64,000 bases of DNA, from the NCBI GenBank assembly GCA_013823985.1, contig PNNB01000015.1, positions 124,001 to 188,000 of the forward strand, written 5' to 3'. The stretch comes from Sphingopyxis sp. (GTDB taxonomy: Bacteria > Pseudomonadota > Alphaproteobacteria > Sphingomonadales > Sphingomonadaceae). The notes beneath the pieces were generated by a model, which saw only the letters and a list, made by a program, of their open reading frames with translations, did no database searches and had not been told where the DNA came from. The translations under genes were made by a program, and so were the position numbers. Positions 56,413 to 64,000 of the stretch are shown here, piece after piece (position 1 is the stretch's first letter; each line of letters starts with the position of its first letter).

Positions 56413-57500
56413 TGCGTGCGCTGCTCATCCTTATCGCCCTGTTCTTTTCCACCTCAGCCCAGGCTGAGCGGATCAAGGATATGGGCCAGTTCGAAGGTCT
56501 CCGGGCCAACCAGCTCACCGGCTATGGTGTGGTCGTCGGCCTCGCCGGGACCGGGGACGATAGCCTCGACTATGCGACGCAAGGGGTCAAAGGCGCCATT
56601 TCACGCTTTGGCGTAAACCTGCCCGCAGGCATCAACCCCGCGCTGAAAAATGCCGCGGCGGTCGTTATCACCGCGGAACTGCCGCCTTTTGCTAAACCGG
56701 GCCAACGTCTTGACGTCACGGTATCCGCGCTGGGCAAAGCCAAGTCGCTTCGCGGCGGCACGCTCGTGATGGCCCCGCTTTATGGTGCAGACGGGCAAAT
56801 CTACGCCATGGCGCAAGGCAATCTTGTCGTCGGCGGCCTCGGTGTCGATGCCGCTGACGGGTCGAAGCTGTCGGTAAACATCCCCTCCGCAGGCCGGATC
56901 GGCAGCGGGGCGACTGTTGAGCGCAGCGTCGACACAGGCTTCGCCCAAAGTCCGCACCTCACGTTCAACCTCGCGCAGCAGGATATCAGCAATGCCGGCC
57001 TTGTCGCCGACGCCATCAACCGACAACTGGGCGGCAATGTAGCCCAAGCTATTGATGGTGCATCGATCCGTATCAACGCCCCCCCAGGGGGTGAAACGCG
57101 TATCCGGATGATGGGCATTATCGAGAATATCGAAATCAAGAAAGCTCAGCCGCCCGCACGCGTCATTGTCAATGCCCGCACCGGGACGGTTGTCATCAAC
57201 GGCGCCGTTCGCGTCGGTCCTGCTGCGGTCAGCCATGGCAAGTTGACGGTAAAGGTCGATGAAAACCCGACCGTCGTCCAGCCTGCGCCATTTAGCCGTG
57301 GCCAGACAGCGCTGGAGCCTTCGAGCGACATTGCTATCCAGGAAAATACAAACCCGGCCTATTTGTGGGATAAGGGTGCATCCCTGTCCGACATCGTGAA
57401 AGCGATCAACAAGCTCAATGTCTCACCGGGCGATCTGGTGGCGATCTTGGAAGCCTTGTCACAAGCTGGCGCCTTAAGTGCAGAATTGGTTGTCATATGA
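56412..57500 (+). CDS. flgI: Flagellar P-ring protein FlgI
   Basis: 362 residues with a signal peptide (MRALLILIALFFSTSAQA). It continues ERIKDMGQFEGLRANQLTGY and GVVVGLAGTGD, the P-ring hallmark. It forms the peptidoglycan bushing of the rod. Its chaperone FlgA is not in the window. ATGA overlap with flgJ. Confidence 0.96.
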   Translation: MRALLILIALFFSTSAQAERIKDMGQFEGLRANQLTGYGVVVGLAGTGDDSLDYATQGVKGAISRFGVNLPAGINPALKNAAAVVITAELPPFAKPGQRLDVTVSALGKAKSLRGGTLVMAPLYGADGQIYAMAQGNLVVGGLGVDAADGSKLSVNIPSAGRIGSGATVERSVDTGFAQSPHLTFNLAQQDISNAGLVADAINRQLGGNVAQAIDGASIRINAPPGGETRIRMMGIIENIEIKKAQPPARVIVNARTGTVVINGAVRVGPAAVSHGKLTVKVDENPTVVQPAPFSRGQTALEPSSDIAIQENTNPAYLWDKGASLSDIVKAINKLNVSPGDLVAILEALSQAGALSAELVVI

Positions 57501-57862
57501 AGGTTGCGCTCAATCTCGCCAAACCCGTTGCCCCTGCCGCGAAGCCGGATCCGGCTTTGCGTAAAGCAGCCGAGGCATTCGAGGCCGTCATGCTTCGCCA
57601 GATGATGGCGAGTATGCGGCAGGCGAAATTGGGCAATGACGTCTTCGGATCGAGCGCCACGGACAATTTCCGCGAAATGTCGGACGCCAAACTGGCCGAC
57701 AATATGGCGGGCCTTCGCCAGTTCGGCATTGCCGACATGGTCGAGCGCCAGCTGACCAAATCGGTTCCAGCCGTACCCGCGCCACCTGTTCCGGCGGCGG
57801 TGGGGACCAAAGGCGGCGCGCTTGCTGCGGCATCTGCAGAGAATAAAGGAGCGATCAGATGA
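57497..57862 (+). CDS. flgJ: FlgJ-type rod-binding protein without muramidase domain
   Basis: 121 residues. Only the N-terminal rod-capping domain is present: KAAEAFEAVMLRQMMASMRQ and DNMAGLRQFGIADMVERQL. The glucosaminidase domain of enterobacterial FlgJ is missing, as in most alphaproteobacteria, so a separate lytic enzyme must open the peptidoglycan. ATGA overlaps with flgI and flgK. Confidence 0.9.
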   Translation: MKVALNLAKPVAPAAKPDPALRKAAEAFEAVMLRQMMASMRQAKLGNDVFGSSATDNFREMSDAKLADNMAGLRQFGIADMVERQLTKSVPAVPAPPVPAAVGTKGGALAAASAENKGAIR

Positions 57863-59190
57863 GCGACCTTCTCGCAATTGGTGCCTCGGGCATTAAAGCC
57901 TATGGCCAAGCCTTATCCGTCGTCGGCGACAATATCGCCAATGCGCAGACCGAAGGTTATGTCCGCCGCAGCGTCCGGCTGGCCGAAGCCCCTTCTGGTG
58001 GCGATATTGTTCTTTCACGCAATAGCATTCGCCCGGGCGGCGTGCTCGCGGCAGGTGTAACCCGCGCCACCGACCAATGGCTTATCGACGACGCACGTAT
58101 TGCCGGTGGCGAAGCCTCTCGCCAAAGTGCCAAGCTCGACTGGGTCACAGCCACGGAAAGCGTGCTCGCGGATGGCGGCGCTGGGATCGGAAATTCGGTA
58201 ACAGCCGTCTTTACCGCCGCAGAGCAATTGAGTGGCAATCCCGGCAGCGATACATTGCGCCGACAGTTTCTGACGTCCGTAGACGAAAGCGCGGCCAACT
58301 TCCGCCGCACCGCCAGTGCCCTAGGTTCGGCCGCCACCGGTGTTGCAACCGAAGCACAAGGCGCGGTCACGCAGCTGAACACCGATCTTTCGGCACTATC
58401 GCGTATAAATGACGGTTTACGCCGCGCGCGCCCGGGTTCTAGCAATGAAGCCACCTTGCTTGATGAACGCGACCGCTTGGTGGGCACCATTTCAAATGCA
58501 ACCGACGTTGCAATATCCTATGACTCACGCGGTGCCGCTATCGTCAAAACAGCGTCGGGCGACACGCTTGTCGATGGGGCAACGACCGCCACTGTTTCAG
58601 TCAATGTCGCAGCGAATGGGACGCTGAGTTTCAGCGTCAACCCCGGTGCGACATCTTTGAACCCCGGATCGGGAGCACTTGCTGGATTGCGCGATGCCGC
58701 CGACCATATTTCGGACCAGCGCACCGCGCTGGATACTCTTGCTACCCAGTTTTCAACCGAATTGAACGCCGCACATCAGGCAGGACTCGACGCCAATGGA
58801 AATCCGGGCGCTGCGCTTTTGAACTTGAACGGTGGGGCTGCGGCCATGGTCGCCGTGGCGCTCGCGCCCGATGACGTAGCTGCCGCCAACGGGGCCAGCC
58901 TGAACGGCAATATTTTGGCATTCAACAATTTGCGCGGCCCTGGTGGCGTCGAACAAAACATCTCCGCGATGATCGCCGCACAGGCACAAACCACTGCTGC
59001 TGCTCGCGCACAGGAGGCCGCCGCAAGCAGCCGCCGCGACGGGTCGTTTGCTGCGCGTGATGCCATTGGTGCCGTTGATCTGGATCGCGAGGCTGCGGAG
59101 TTGCTGCGGTTCCAGCAAGCCTATGAGGCCGCCGCACGCACCATTCAGGTCGCACGCGAAACCATGCAATCCCTTTTGAGCATCTTTTAG
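57859..59190 (+). CDS. flgK: Flagellar hook-filament junction protein FlgK
   Basis: 443 residues. It starts MSDLLAIGASGIKAYGQALS with VVGDNIANAQTEGYVRR, and ends VDLDREAAELLRFQQAYEAA plus ARTIQVARETMQSLL, both typical of HAP1. The middle is moderately short compared with E. coli FlgK (547). It lies 12 bp before flgL. Confidence 0.94.
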   Translation: MSDLLAIGASGIKAYGQALSVVGDNIANAQTEGYVRRSVRLAEAPSGGDIVLSRNSIRPGGVLAAGVTRATDQWLIDDARIAGGEASRQSAKLDWVTATESVLADGGAGIGNSVTAVFTAAEQLSGNPGSDTLRRQFLTSVDESAANFRRTASALGSAATGVATEAQGAVTQLNTDLSALSRINDGLRRARPGSSNEATLLDERDRLVGTISNATDVAISYDSRGAAIVKTASGDTLVDGATTATVSVNVAANGTLSFSVNPGATSLNPGSGALAGLRDAADHISDQRTALDTLATQFSTELNAAHQAGLDANGNPGAALLNLNGGAAAMVAVALAPDDVAAANGASLNGNILAFNNLRGPGGVEQNISAMIAAQAQTTAAARAQEAAASSRRDGSFAARDAIGAVDLDREAAELLRFQQAYEAAARTIQVARETMQSLLSIF

Positions 59191-59202
59191 GATGAGGCCA
59201 TC

Positions 59203-60033
59203 ATGATCAACGCAACTGGCAACCGAATGACGCAAGAAATCCAGCGGCAGTCCCGCATGGCGCAGCGCATTGCGGACAAGCAAGTCCAGATTTCGACCGG
59301 CAAACGCCTTCAGCGTGCATCCGACAACCCGGTAGCCACCACCCGCATATCCGATCTCGCACGGTCGCAGGCGAACGACGCCGCGCGTGCATCGAATATC
59401 AATCTGGGCATATCCTTGACTTCGCAGGCCGACGGCAGCTTGCGCCAAATATCGGCGTTGCTCGCGCGCGCCAAGGAACTGACGCTTGCCGGTGCCAATG
59501 CTGCGACTTCCGCAACTGACCGCGGAACCATCGCAGTTGAGCTGGCTTCGCTGGCCGATGAAATTGACTCGATGGCGCTGGCAAAGGGAGCAAACGACCA
59601 GCCCTTGTTTGCAAGCGGATCAAATATGGCGATCCGTTTCGACGACAACAGCATATTTGCGCCCGTGCCAACCCGCGCCGAAGTCTTTGAAGTCGGGGGC
59701 GTGTCGATTAGCCAGACCATCCGCGATACCGCTACCGCGATAGCCGCTGGTAACATGGCGCAAGTCGCAGCCGGAAACACCGCTGTCGATGGCGCCATAA
59801 ACCATGCGTCCGATATGATCGCTGTCGTCGGTTTGAACGCCGCACGTCTCGACCGCCTGAATGAGAATAGCGCACAACGCGCGATCAGTACCGCTGAAGA
59901 ACGCTCGGCACTTGAAGATACTGATCTGAGCGCGGCGATTGCCGAACTCAACGGTATGACACTGACGCTCGAAGCGGCGCAGGCGGCCTTTGCCCGCATC
60001 AACCGCCGCACGCTAATGGACTTTCTGAGTTAA
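59203..60033 (+). CDS. flgL: Flagellar hook-filament junction protein FlgL
   Basis: 276 residues, flagellin-like. QVQISTGKRLQRASDNPVAT near the N terminus is the HAP3 signature. The C terminus ELNGMTLTLEAAQAAFARIN matches the D0/D1 helix. Last gene of the flg run; a weak hairpin follows before motA. Confidence 0.93.
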   Translation: MINATGNRMTQEIQRQSRMAQRIADKQVQISTGKRLQRASDNPVATTRISDLARSQANDAARASNINLGISLTSQADGSLRQISALLARAKELTLAGANAATSATDRGTIAVELASLADEIDSMALAKGANDQPLFASGSNMAIRFDDNSIFAPVPTRAEVFEVGGVSISQTIRDTATAIAAGNMAQVAAGNTAVDGAINHASDMIAVVGLNAARLDRLNENSAQRAISTAEERSALEDTDLSAAIAELNGMTLTLEAAQAAFARINRRTLMDFLS

Positions 60034-60047
60034 GCACGGAACTGGCG

Positions 60048-60064
60048 GGCGACAAAAGCTCGCC
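60048..60064 (+). terminator. Weak hairpin after flgL
   Basis: GGCGA (60048-60052) pairs with TCGCC (60060-60064), followed by ACCTATTTT. The stem is short and the U tract interrupted, so any termination before motA would be partial. Confidence 0.35.
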
Positions 60065-60106
60065 ACCTATTTTACGCGAAATTCGCGCTCTGCTTAAAAA
60101 AACTAC

Positions 60107-60133
60107 TTAATATCCGACACCTTCAGCCGTTTA
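60107..60133 (+). promoter_or_regulatory. Sigma-28-type promoter of motAB
   Basis: TTAA (60107-60110), 15 bp, then GCCGTTTA (60126-60133). The -10 resembles those of flagellin (GCCGTTAC) and fliD (GCCGTATT). The -35 has one mismatch to TAAA. The motA ATG is 37 bp further on. The bases GTTTACCATGATTGA starting in the -10 recur at 62001-62015. Confidence 0.5.
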
Positions 60134-60170
60134 CCATGATTGATAAACGCGCATAGGGGCCAGCCATTTC

Positions 60171-61034
60171 ATGTTTGCAATAATCGGTATCATCGTCCTT
60201 TTGGTCATGGTGTTCGGCGGTTTCGCCCTCACTGGCGGCAATCTCGGACCCGTGATGCATGCGTTGCCGCATGAAATGCTGATTATTGGCGGCGCCTGTA
60301 TGGGCGCGCTCATCATCGGCAACTCGGGCAAGGAGCTCAAGGGACTGGCCGGTGGTCTGGCAAAAGTCTTCAAGGGGCCACAGTATAAAAAGCAGGATTA
60401 TCTCGACTGCATCTTTTTGGTGTCGAAGCTGATGAAAATGCTGAAGACCGAAGGCCCCGTGGCGGTTGAGCCCCATATCGAAGATCCCGCAAACTCAGCG
60501 CTCTTTTCCGAATATCCAAAGCTGTTGAAAGACCAGACGCTGGTCCACCTGATCTGCGACACGCTGCGGCTGGTCGTGGTTTCCTCAGGTACACTCGACC
60601 CGCATGCGGTCGAAGAGGTTATGGATAACAGCATCAAGAACCACCATCACCATGTCGTCAAACCGGCCGAAGGTCTCCAGGGCCTTGCGGATGCACTGCC
60701 TGCGTTGGGGATTGTGGCCGCGGTTCTCGGCGTTGTGAAGACCATGGGGTCGATCGACAAGCCGCCTGCAATTCTGGGCGGCATGATCGGGTCGGCGTTG
60801 GTCGGAACCTTTTTGGGCGTTCTGCTGGCTTATGGTTTGGTCGGTCCATTTGCGAACCGGGCAAAGCAGGTCATCGAGGCCGATGCGGCTATCTATCATG
60901 TCGTCAAGCAGATGATCATTGCATCGCTTCACGGCCATCCGCAGCCGCTCGTCATCGAAGCTGCACGTTCGGGTATCGAACACAGTAACCAGCCAACCTT
61001 CGCCGAAGTGTTTGACGGGATGCGGGGGCGGTAA
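60171..61034 (+). CDS. motA: Flagellar motor stator protein MotA
   Basis: 287 residues with four membrane segments (about 1-22, 34-52, 170-190 and 205-225). LADALPALGIVAAVLGVVKT and MGSIDKPPAILGGMIGSALV plus GTFLGVLLAYG are the MotA signature of the proton-driven stator type. Its stop overlaps the motB start (TAATG). Confidence 0.95.
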   Translation: MFAIIGIIVLLVMVFGGFALTGGNLGPVMHALPHEMLIIGGACMGALIIGNSGKELKGLAGGLAKVFKGPQYKKQDYLDCIFLVSKLMKMLKTEGPVAVEPHIEDPANSALFSEYPKLLKDQTLVHLICDTLRLVVVSSGTLDPHAVEEVMDNSIKNHHHHVVKPAEGLQGLADALPALGIVAAVLGVVKTMGSIDKPPAILGGMIGSALVGTFLGVLLAYGLVGPFANRAKQVIEADAAIYHVVKQMIIASLHGHPQPLVIEAARSGIEHSNQPTFAEVFDGMRGR

Positions 61035-61888
61035 TGGCGAAGTCGAACGAGCCCATTCGCCCGGTCATCGTCAAGAAAGTTTACGAGGCGCCCCATGGTG
61101 GACACCACGGCGGCGCATGGAAGGTGGCCTATGCCGACTTCGTGACCGCCATGATGGCGTTCTTCCTGCTCATGTGGTTGCTGGGCGCAACGACGGAAAA
61201 GCAGCGCAAGGCTTTGGCCGACTATTTTTCGCCGACGTTGGTTTCCAGCAAACAGGATAGCGCCGGATCGACAAGCTTCTTCGGGGGCGATTCCATCACG
61301 TCGGTCGACAAATACCCCCATCGCGCCGGCCAGACGGGTACGCGCAGTATGACGATCCCCCGCGATGCCACAGGCGGCCCCAAAGAAGCCTCCGGAATTG
61401 GCCAGGATCGCGCGAAGTTTCAGGAAGTACGCAAATCGATCCTCAACAAGATGAAAGAACGCAAGGAAATACGGCGCATATCAAAAAGCCTGCGCTTCAC
61501 CGAGACGCGTGACGGCCTTCGCATAGACATGGTCGATGAAGCGAATTTTTCGATGTTCATTTCCGGAACCGATATTCTGACCCCTGATGCCATCCGGCTT
61601 TTGAACGAAGTTGGCGGAACTTTGGCCGAGCTGCCTAACGGGCTCATTGTGCGCGGACATACCGATGCGCAGCCTACCTCAAGCCGGCTGGGCGTAAACA
61701 ACTGGCAGTTGTCATCGGCCCGTGCCGAAGCAACCCGGGCGGCCTTGGCACGCTCCGGCGTTACGCCGAACCGGTTTGTGCGCATCGAAGGCGTTGCAGA
61801 CCGCGAACCTTATGTCCGCGAGAATCCCTACGACCCCCGGAATCGGCGCATGTCGATCACACTTGGATGGCGCACCGTCGCCGACTAG
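61034..61888 (+). CDS. motB: Flagellar motor stator protein MotB
   Basis: 284 residues. One membrane segment (about 33-53) contains the proton-binding Asp in WKVAYADFVTAMMAFFLLMW. The C-terminal OmpA-like peptidoglycan-binding domain has GLIVRGHTDAQPTSSRLGVN and NWQLSSARAEATRAALARSG. It forms the stator with MotA. Confidence 0.95.
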   Translation: MAKSNEPIRPVIVKKVYEAPHGGHHGGAWKVAYADFVTAMMAFFLLMWLLGATTEKQRKALADYFSPTLVSSKQDSAGSTSFFGGDSITSVDKYPHRAGQTGTRSMTIPRDATGGPKEASGIGQDRAKFQEVRKSILNKMKERKEIRRISKSLRFTETRDGLRIDMVDEANFSMFISGTDILTPDAIRLLNEVGGTLAELPNGLIVRGHTDAQPTSSRLGVNNWQLSSARAEATRAALARSGVTPNRFVRIEGVADREPYVRENPYDPRNRRMSITLGWRTVAD

Positions 61889-62000
61889 GGGCAAAAAGAT
61901 ATCCGAAATGGATATATCAGTTTACAAAATGTGACACTTTGCAGCGTCTTTAGTCCGTTTCGGATTCGTTAACGCTTGGCGCCGGTTTTGTTAGGATTTC

Positions 62001-62015
62001 GTTTACCATGATTGA
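62001..62015 (+). promoter_or_regulatory. 15-base motif shared with the motA upstream region
   Basis: GTTTACCATGATTGA is identical to 60129-60143 upstream of motA. Both copies are followed by YAA and, 8-12 bases later, by GGGGCCA. TTAG-N7-TTTA (61991-62005) overlaps it and resembles a degenerate CtrA site (TTAA-N7-TTAA). It lies 41 bp upstream of the regulator ATG. Function unknown. Confidence 0.45.
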
Positions 62016-62056
62016 CAAGAAACGGGGCCAAGGCAGTCATCCGACAGGAAAAAAGC

Positions 62057-63088
62057 ATGGTAACGTCAACAGCACAAGCACCGGCAAAATTTGAAAAGCC
62101 CCTCACCATAGAGGACATGCTGATCGGCAAAAGTCCTATCATGGGTACCTTGCGTGACATGGTGCGCCGGGTTGCTAACTCCTCTGCTTCGGTCATGATC
62201 TGCGGCCCATCCGGCTCTGGCAAAGAAGTAGTTGCTCGCGCAATACACAATGCCAGCCCACGTGCCTTAAAACCCTATGTCGCACTCAATTGTGGCGCTA
62301 TTCCGGCAGAATTGATTGAATCGGAATTGTTCGGTCACGAACGTGGTGCATTTACCGGCGCACAAACACGCCGGACTGGCCATTTCGAAAATGCCGACAA
62401 GGGCACGCTATTCCTCGACGAAATCGGTGACATGCGCTTCGATATGCAAGTCAAGCTGCTTCGCGTTCTCGAAGACGGCCTCATCTCCCGCATCGGCGGC
62501 AACAGCAACATCCCGGTTGATGTCCGTATCATTTCGGCAACCCACCAGAAGATCGATAAAGCGATCCTGGACGGCCGTTTCCGCGAAGACCTGTTTTTCC
62601 GCCTGGGAGTTGTCGTCCTGCAAGTGCCTGACCTCGCCCAGCGGGTCGAAGACATTCCCCAGTTAATCGCACATTTCCAAAAGGGCCGCACCGGACAAAT
62701 CTGTCATTTTGATGCCGATGCCCTGCAACGTTTGTCCATGCATGACTGGCCGGGCAACGTCCGTGAATTGCGCAATGTGATTGAACGCGCCAATATCCTG
62801 TTCGGCGGCGAAACGATCGATGCCTTTGGCGTCGACCAATTGCTCGGCAAAACAATGCCCAAGCTTGCACCTCTTCCTGTTCTTCCCGCGGTAGAAAGCG
62901 CACCTGTATCGTTCAACGCACCGATTGACCTTAAAGCACAAGTTGAGCGCATGGAGTTGGAGCGTATCCAGATGGCACTGCAGCATGCGGAAGGCGTGAT
63001 TTCGGAAGCAGCCCGTCTGCTAACGCTGAAGCGCACAACCCTGATCGAGAAGATGCGCAAATACCGTCTTGAGAAAATTGCTGCCTAG
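62057..63088 (+). CDS. Sigma-54-dependent flagellar activator lacking a receiver domain
   Basis: 343 residues from the ATG at 62057, preceded by GGAAAAAAG. The AAA+ domain begins near residue 20. It has Walker A GPSGSGKE (50-57), the sigma-54 contact loop GAFTGA (97-102) and Walker B LFLDEIGD (118-125). WPGNVRELRNVIERA marks the domain end near 245. A Fis-type HTH follows at about 303-340 (ALQHAEGVISEAARLLTLKR). The family's usual N-terminal receiver or GAF domain is absent. Likely activator of the fliE and flgB promoters (FlbD/FleQ-type role), inferred from location. Confidence 0.92.
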   Translation: MVTSTAQAPAKFEKPLTIEDMLIGKSPIMGTLRDMVRRVANSSASVMICGPSGSGKEVVARAIHNASPRALKPYVALNCGAIPAELIESELFGHERGAFTGAQTRRTGHFENADKGTLFLDEIGDMRFDMQVKLLRVLEDGLISRIGGNSNIPVDVRIISATHQKIDKAILDGRFREDLFFRLGVVVLQVPDLAQRVEDIPQLIAHFQKGRTGQICHFDADALQRLSMHDWPGNVRELRNVIERANILFGGETIDAFGVDQLLGKTMPKLAPLPVLPAVESAPVSFNAPIDLKAQVERMELERIQMALQHAEGVISEAARLLTLKRTTLIEKMRKYRLEKIAA

Positions 63089-63354
63089 TAAAATTCCACC
63101 AGTGGCACTTCATCACGGCGCCGATATTGCCGGTCTTGCTGTTTGACCTCAGAGGCGCGGGGCTCGGCCGAGACCGGTTCGGCCCGAATGATCTGGACGG
63201 TTGCCGTACCAACACGACTCACGCGCGCAGGCGGCGTCGGTGCCGTAGCGGGGGTCGCAGCCAATAGCAGAGGCAAAAGGGCAAACACCGTCAAAGGTAA
63301 ACGCTGCTTTAACCATGCGGCGCAAGTCGAATAGAGGGTGAAAGCCCTGATCAT
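63085..63354 (-). CDS. Small exported protein of unknown function
   Basis: 89 residues from the Met at 63354 (a Met four codons upstream is also possible). A hydrophobic segment (LPLTVFALLPLLLAATPATA) looks like a signal peptide or anchor. It is followed by a basic, charged region (EPRASEVKQQDRQYRRRDEV) ending VPLVEFY. No family recognised. Its stop codon overlaps that of the convergent regulator (shared CTAG). It could be non-coding, but the signal-peptide layout favours a gene. Confidence 0.55.
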   Translation of the reverse strand: MIRAFTLYSTCAAWLKQRLPLTVFALLPLLLAATPATAPTPPARVSRVGTATVQIIRAEPVSAEPRASEVKQQDRQYRRRDEVPLVEFY

Positions 63355-63443
63355 ACCCCCAAACAAACGACCAATGCGCCGGATTCTTTAAACTGTACCG
63401 TTCTGCAACAGACTTTCCGGCACATAGCGTTGAACAAAGGCTG

Positions 63444-63472
63444 TTGCGTGTGCTGGACCGCTTTGCTAGGGG
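63444..63472 (+). promoter_or_regulatory. Candidate promoter of tRNA-Leu
   Basis: TTGCGT (63444-63449), 17 bp, TAGGGG (63467-63472), with the -10 box 25 bp before the mature tRNA. The match to the consensus is modest. Confidence 0.35.
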
Positions 63473-63497
63473 CGCTCTCCTACCTGTCGAGGCGCGT

Positions 63498-63584
63498 GCG
63501 GCCATGGCGGAATTGGTAGACGCGCAACGTTGAGGTCGTTGTGGGCGAAAGCCCGTGGAAGTTCGAGTCTTCTTGGCCGCACCA
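63498..63584 (+). tRNA. tRNA-Leu(GAG)
   Basis: 87 nt with encoded CCA. The acceptor stem is GCGGCCA/TGGCCGC. The long variable arm (GTGGGCGAAAGCCCGT) is typical of class II tRNAs. The anticodon stem is CAACG/CGTTG with loop TTGAGGT, giving GAG at 34-36 and reading CUC/CUU (Leu). Confidence 0.96.
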
Positions 63585-63589
63585 GACAG

Positions 63590-64000
63590 TTATGTTCGCC
63601 CCAGCCGCGCGACGATTGTCACGAAAAATGCCGTGGACCATCCCAACAATAACAGGCCGTTGATGCCCTCGATTGCCGCAACCAGACGCCAGTCGGGATC
63701 AATGTAGCGGTCGTCAAAGCCGATACCGGCATAGCTGATGGTGGAAAAATAGACGGCAGTCTCGATATCGGTCACGGCACCGAGAGCTTCGAAGAGAAAC
63801 GCATAGAGCCATATTTCGAGGCCATGCAGCGTGAAAAGCCCGACAACGAGGGCAAGCGTAAAAAGCATTGTACGTGTGGACATGGCGGCCAAGTGATGCG
63901 CGCGCTCCACTTGAATTTCGTTGCGCAAACTCCGTCCCAACAGTGCCAGTCCCGCCCCGTGTATGACCACGGTGAGCAGGACGCTCAATGTCGAGACAAA
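63590..64000 (-). CDS. Potassium-channel-like membrane protein (partial, 5' end outside window)
   Basis: 136 codons are visible, and the frame is open to the window edge, so the start lies outside. Hydrophobic segments at about SVLLTVVIHGAGLALLGRSL, MLFTLALVVGLFTLHGLEIW and ILLLGWSTAFFVTIV-like text flank a pore-like segment, VYFSTISYAGIGF. This resembles the P-loop of two-membrane-segment ion channels, with a non-canonical filter (YAGIG instead of TVGYG). Family assignment is by pattern; it stands alone. Confidence 0.65.
   Translation of the reverse strand, partial: FVSTLSVLLTVVIHGAGLALLGRSLRNEIQVERAHHLAAMSTRTMLFTLALVVGLFTLHGLEIWLYAFLFEALGAVTDIETAVYFSTISYAGIGFDDRYIDPDWRLVAAIEGINGLLLLGWSTAFFVTIVARLGRT

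Noticed and set aside
61991..62005. Full CtrA binding site upstream of the sigma-54 activator
   Set aside because: TTAG-N7-TTTA has two mismatches to TTAA-N7-TTAA; kept only as a possibility inside the shared-motif finding.

Overview
The window looks like a chromosomal segment of an alphaproteobacterium of the order Sphingomonadales. This rests on the EF-Tu, S12, L3 and AdK sequences, the moderately GC-rich coding style, a type III polyketide synthase/methyltransferase pair, and a hisC-tyrC // metX-metW block next to plsC. No insertion sequence, prophage, integrase or CRISPR array was seen. All calls were made by reading the sequence; no database search was run.

Region 1 (about 1-21,700, minus strand) is one long translation block. 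In transcription order it runs rpsL, rpsG, fusA, tuf; rpsJ, rplC, rplD, rplW, rplB, rpsS, rplV, rpsC, rplP, rpmC, rpsQ; rplN, rplX, rplE, rpsN, rpsH, rplF, rplR, rpsE, rpmD, rplO, secY, adk; then three extra genes (a SRPBCC-fold protein, a retropepsin-like protease and rimK); and finally rpsM, rpsK, rpoA, rplQ. The extra genes place an S6-glutamylation module between the spc and alpha operons. Several spacers are structured: rpsJ-rplC, rpmD-rplO, rplO-secY and tuf-fusA. Clear terminator-type hairpins follow tuf and rimK. S12 carries Arg at the classic streptomycin-resistance position 88, and rpsM appears to start at TTG.

Region 2 (21,750-29,530) holds accessory and housekeeping genes. They are a translationally coupled type III polyketide synthase and ICMT-like methyltransferase, a Tat-exported PhoX-family protein, gltX, an ung-galT-galK operon, and tRNA-Thr(CGU).

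Region 3 (29,600-44,155) and region 5 (52,170-63,090) are two halves of a flagellar gene set. The first half has divergent flagellin, then fliEFGHIJKLMNOPQR-flhB and fliD-fliS. The second half has flgBCDEFGHIJKL, motAB and a sigma-54 activator that lacks a receiver domain. Promoters read by eye suggest a hierarchy. Two near-perfect sigma-54 promoters precede fliE and flgB, and both have a candidate GTCGG-N4-TTG activator site upstream. Three sigma-28-like promoters precede flagellin, fliD and motA. Several parts of the flagellum look reduced: a 275-residue hook protein, a 104-residue FlgD, FlgJ without a muramidase domain, FlgH without a lipobox cysteine, and FliM without the N-terminal CheY-binding motif. 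flhA, fliA, flgA, flgM, flgN and che genes are not in the window.

Region 4 (44,150-52,050) lies between the flagellar halves. It carries a zinc-ribbon membrane protein, ftsE-ftsX-ydcF-plsC (plus strand), tyrC and hisC (minus strand), and metX-metW (plus strand). The right end (63,085-64,000) has a small exported protein, tRNA-Leu(GAG), and the 3' part of a potassium-channel-like membrane protein that runs off the window.
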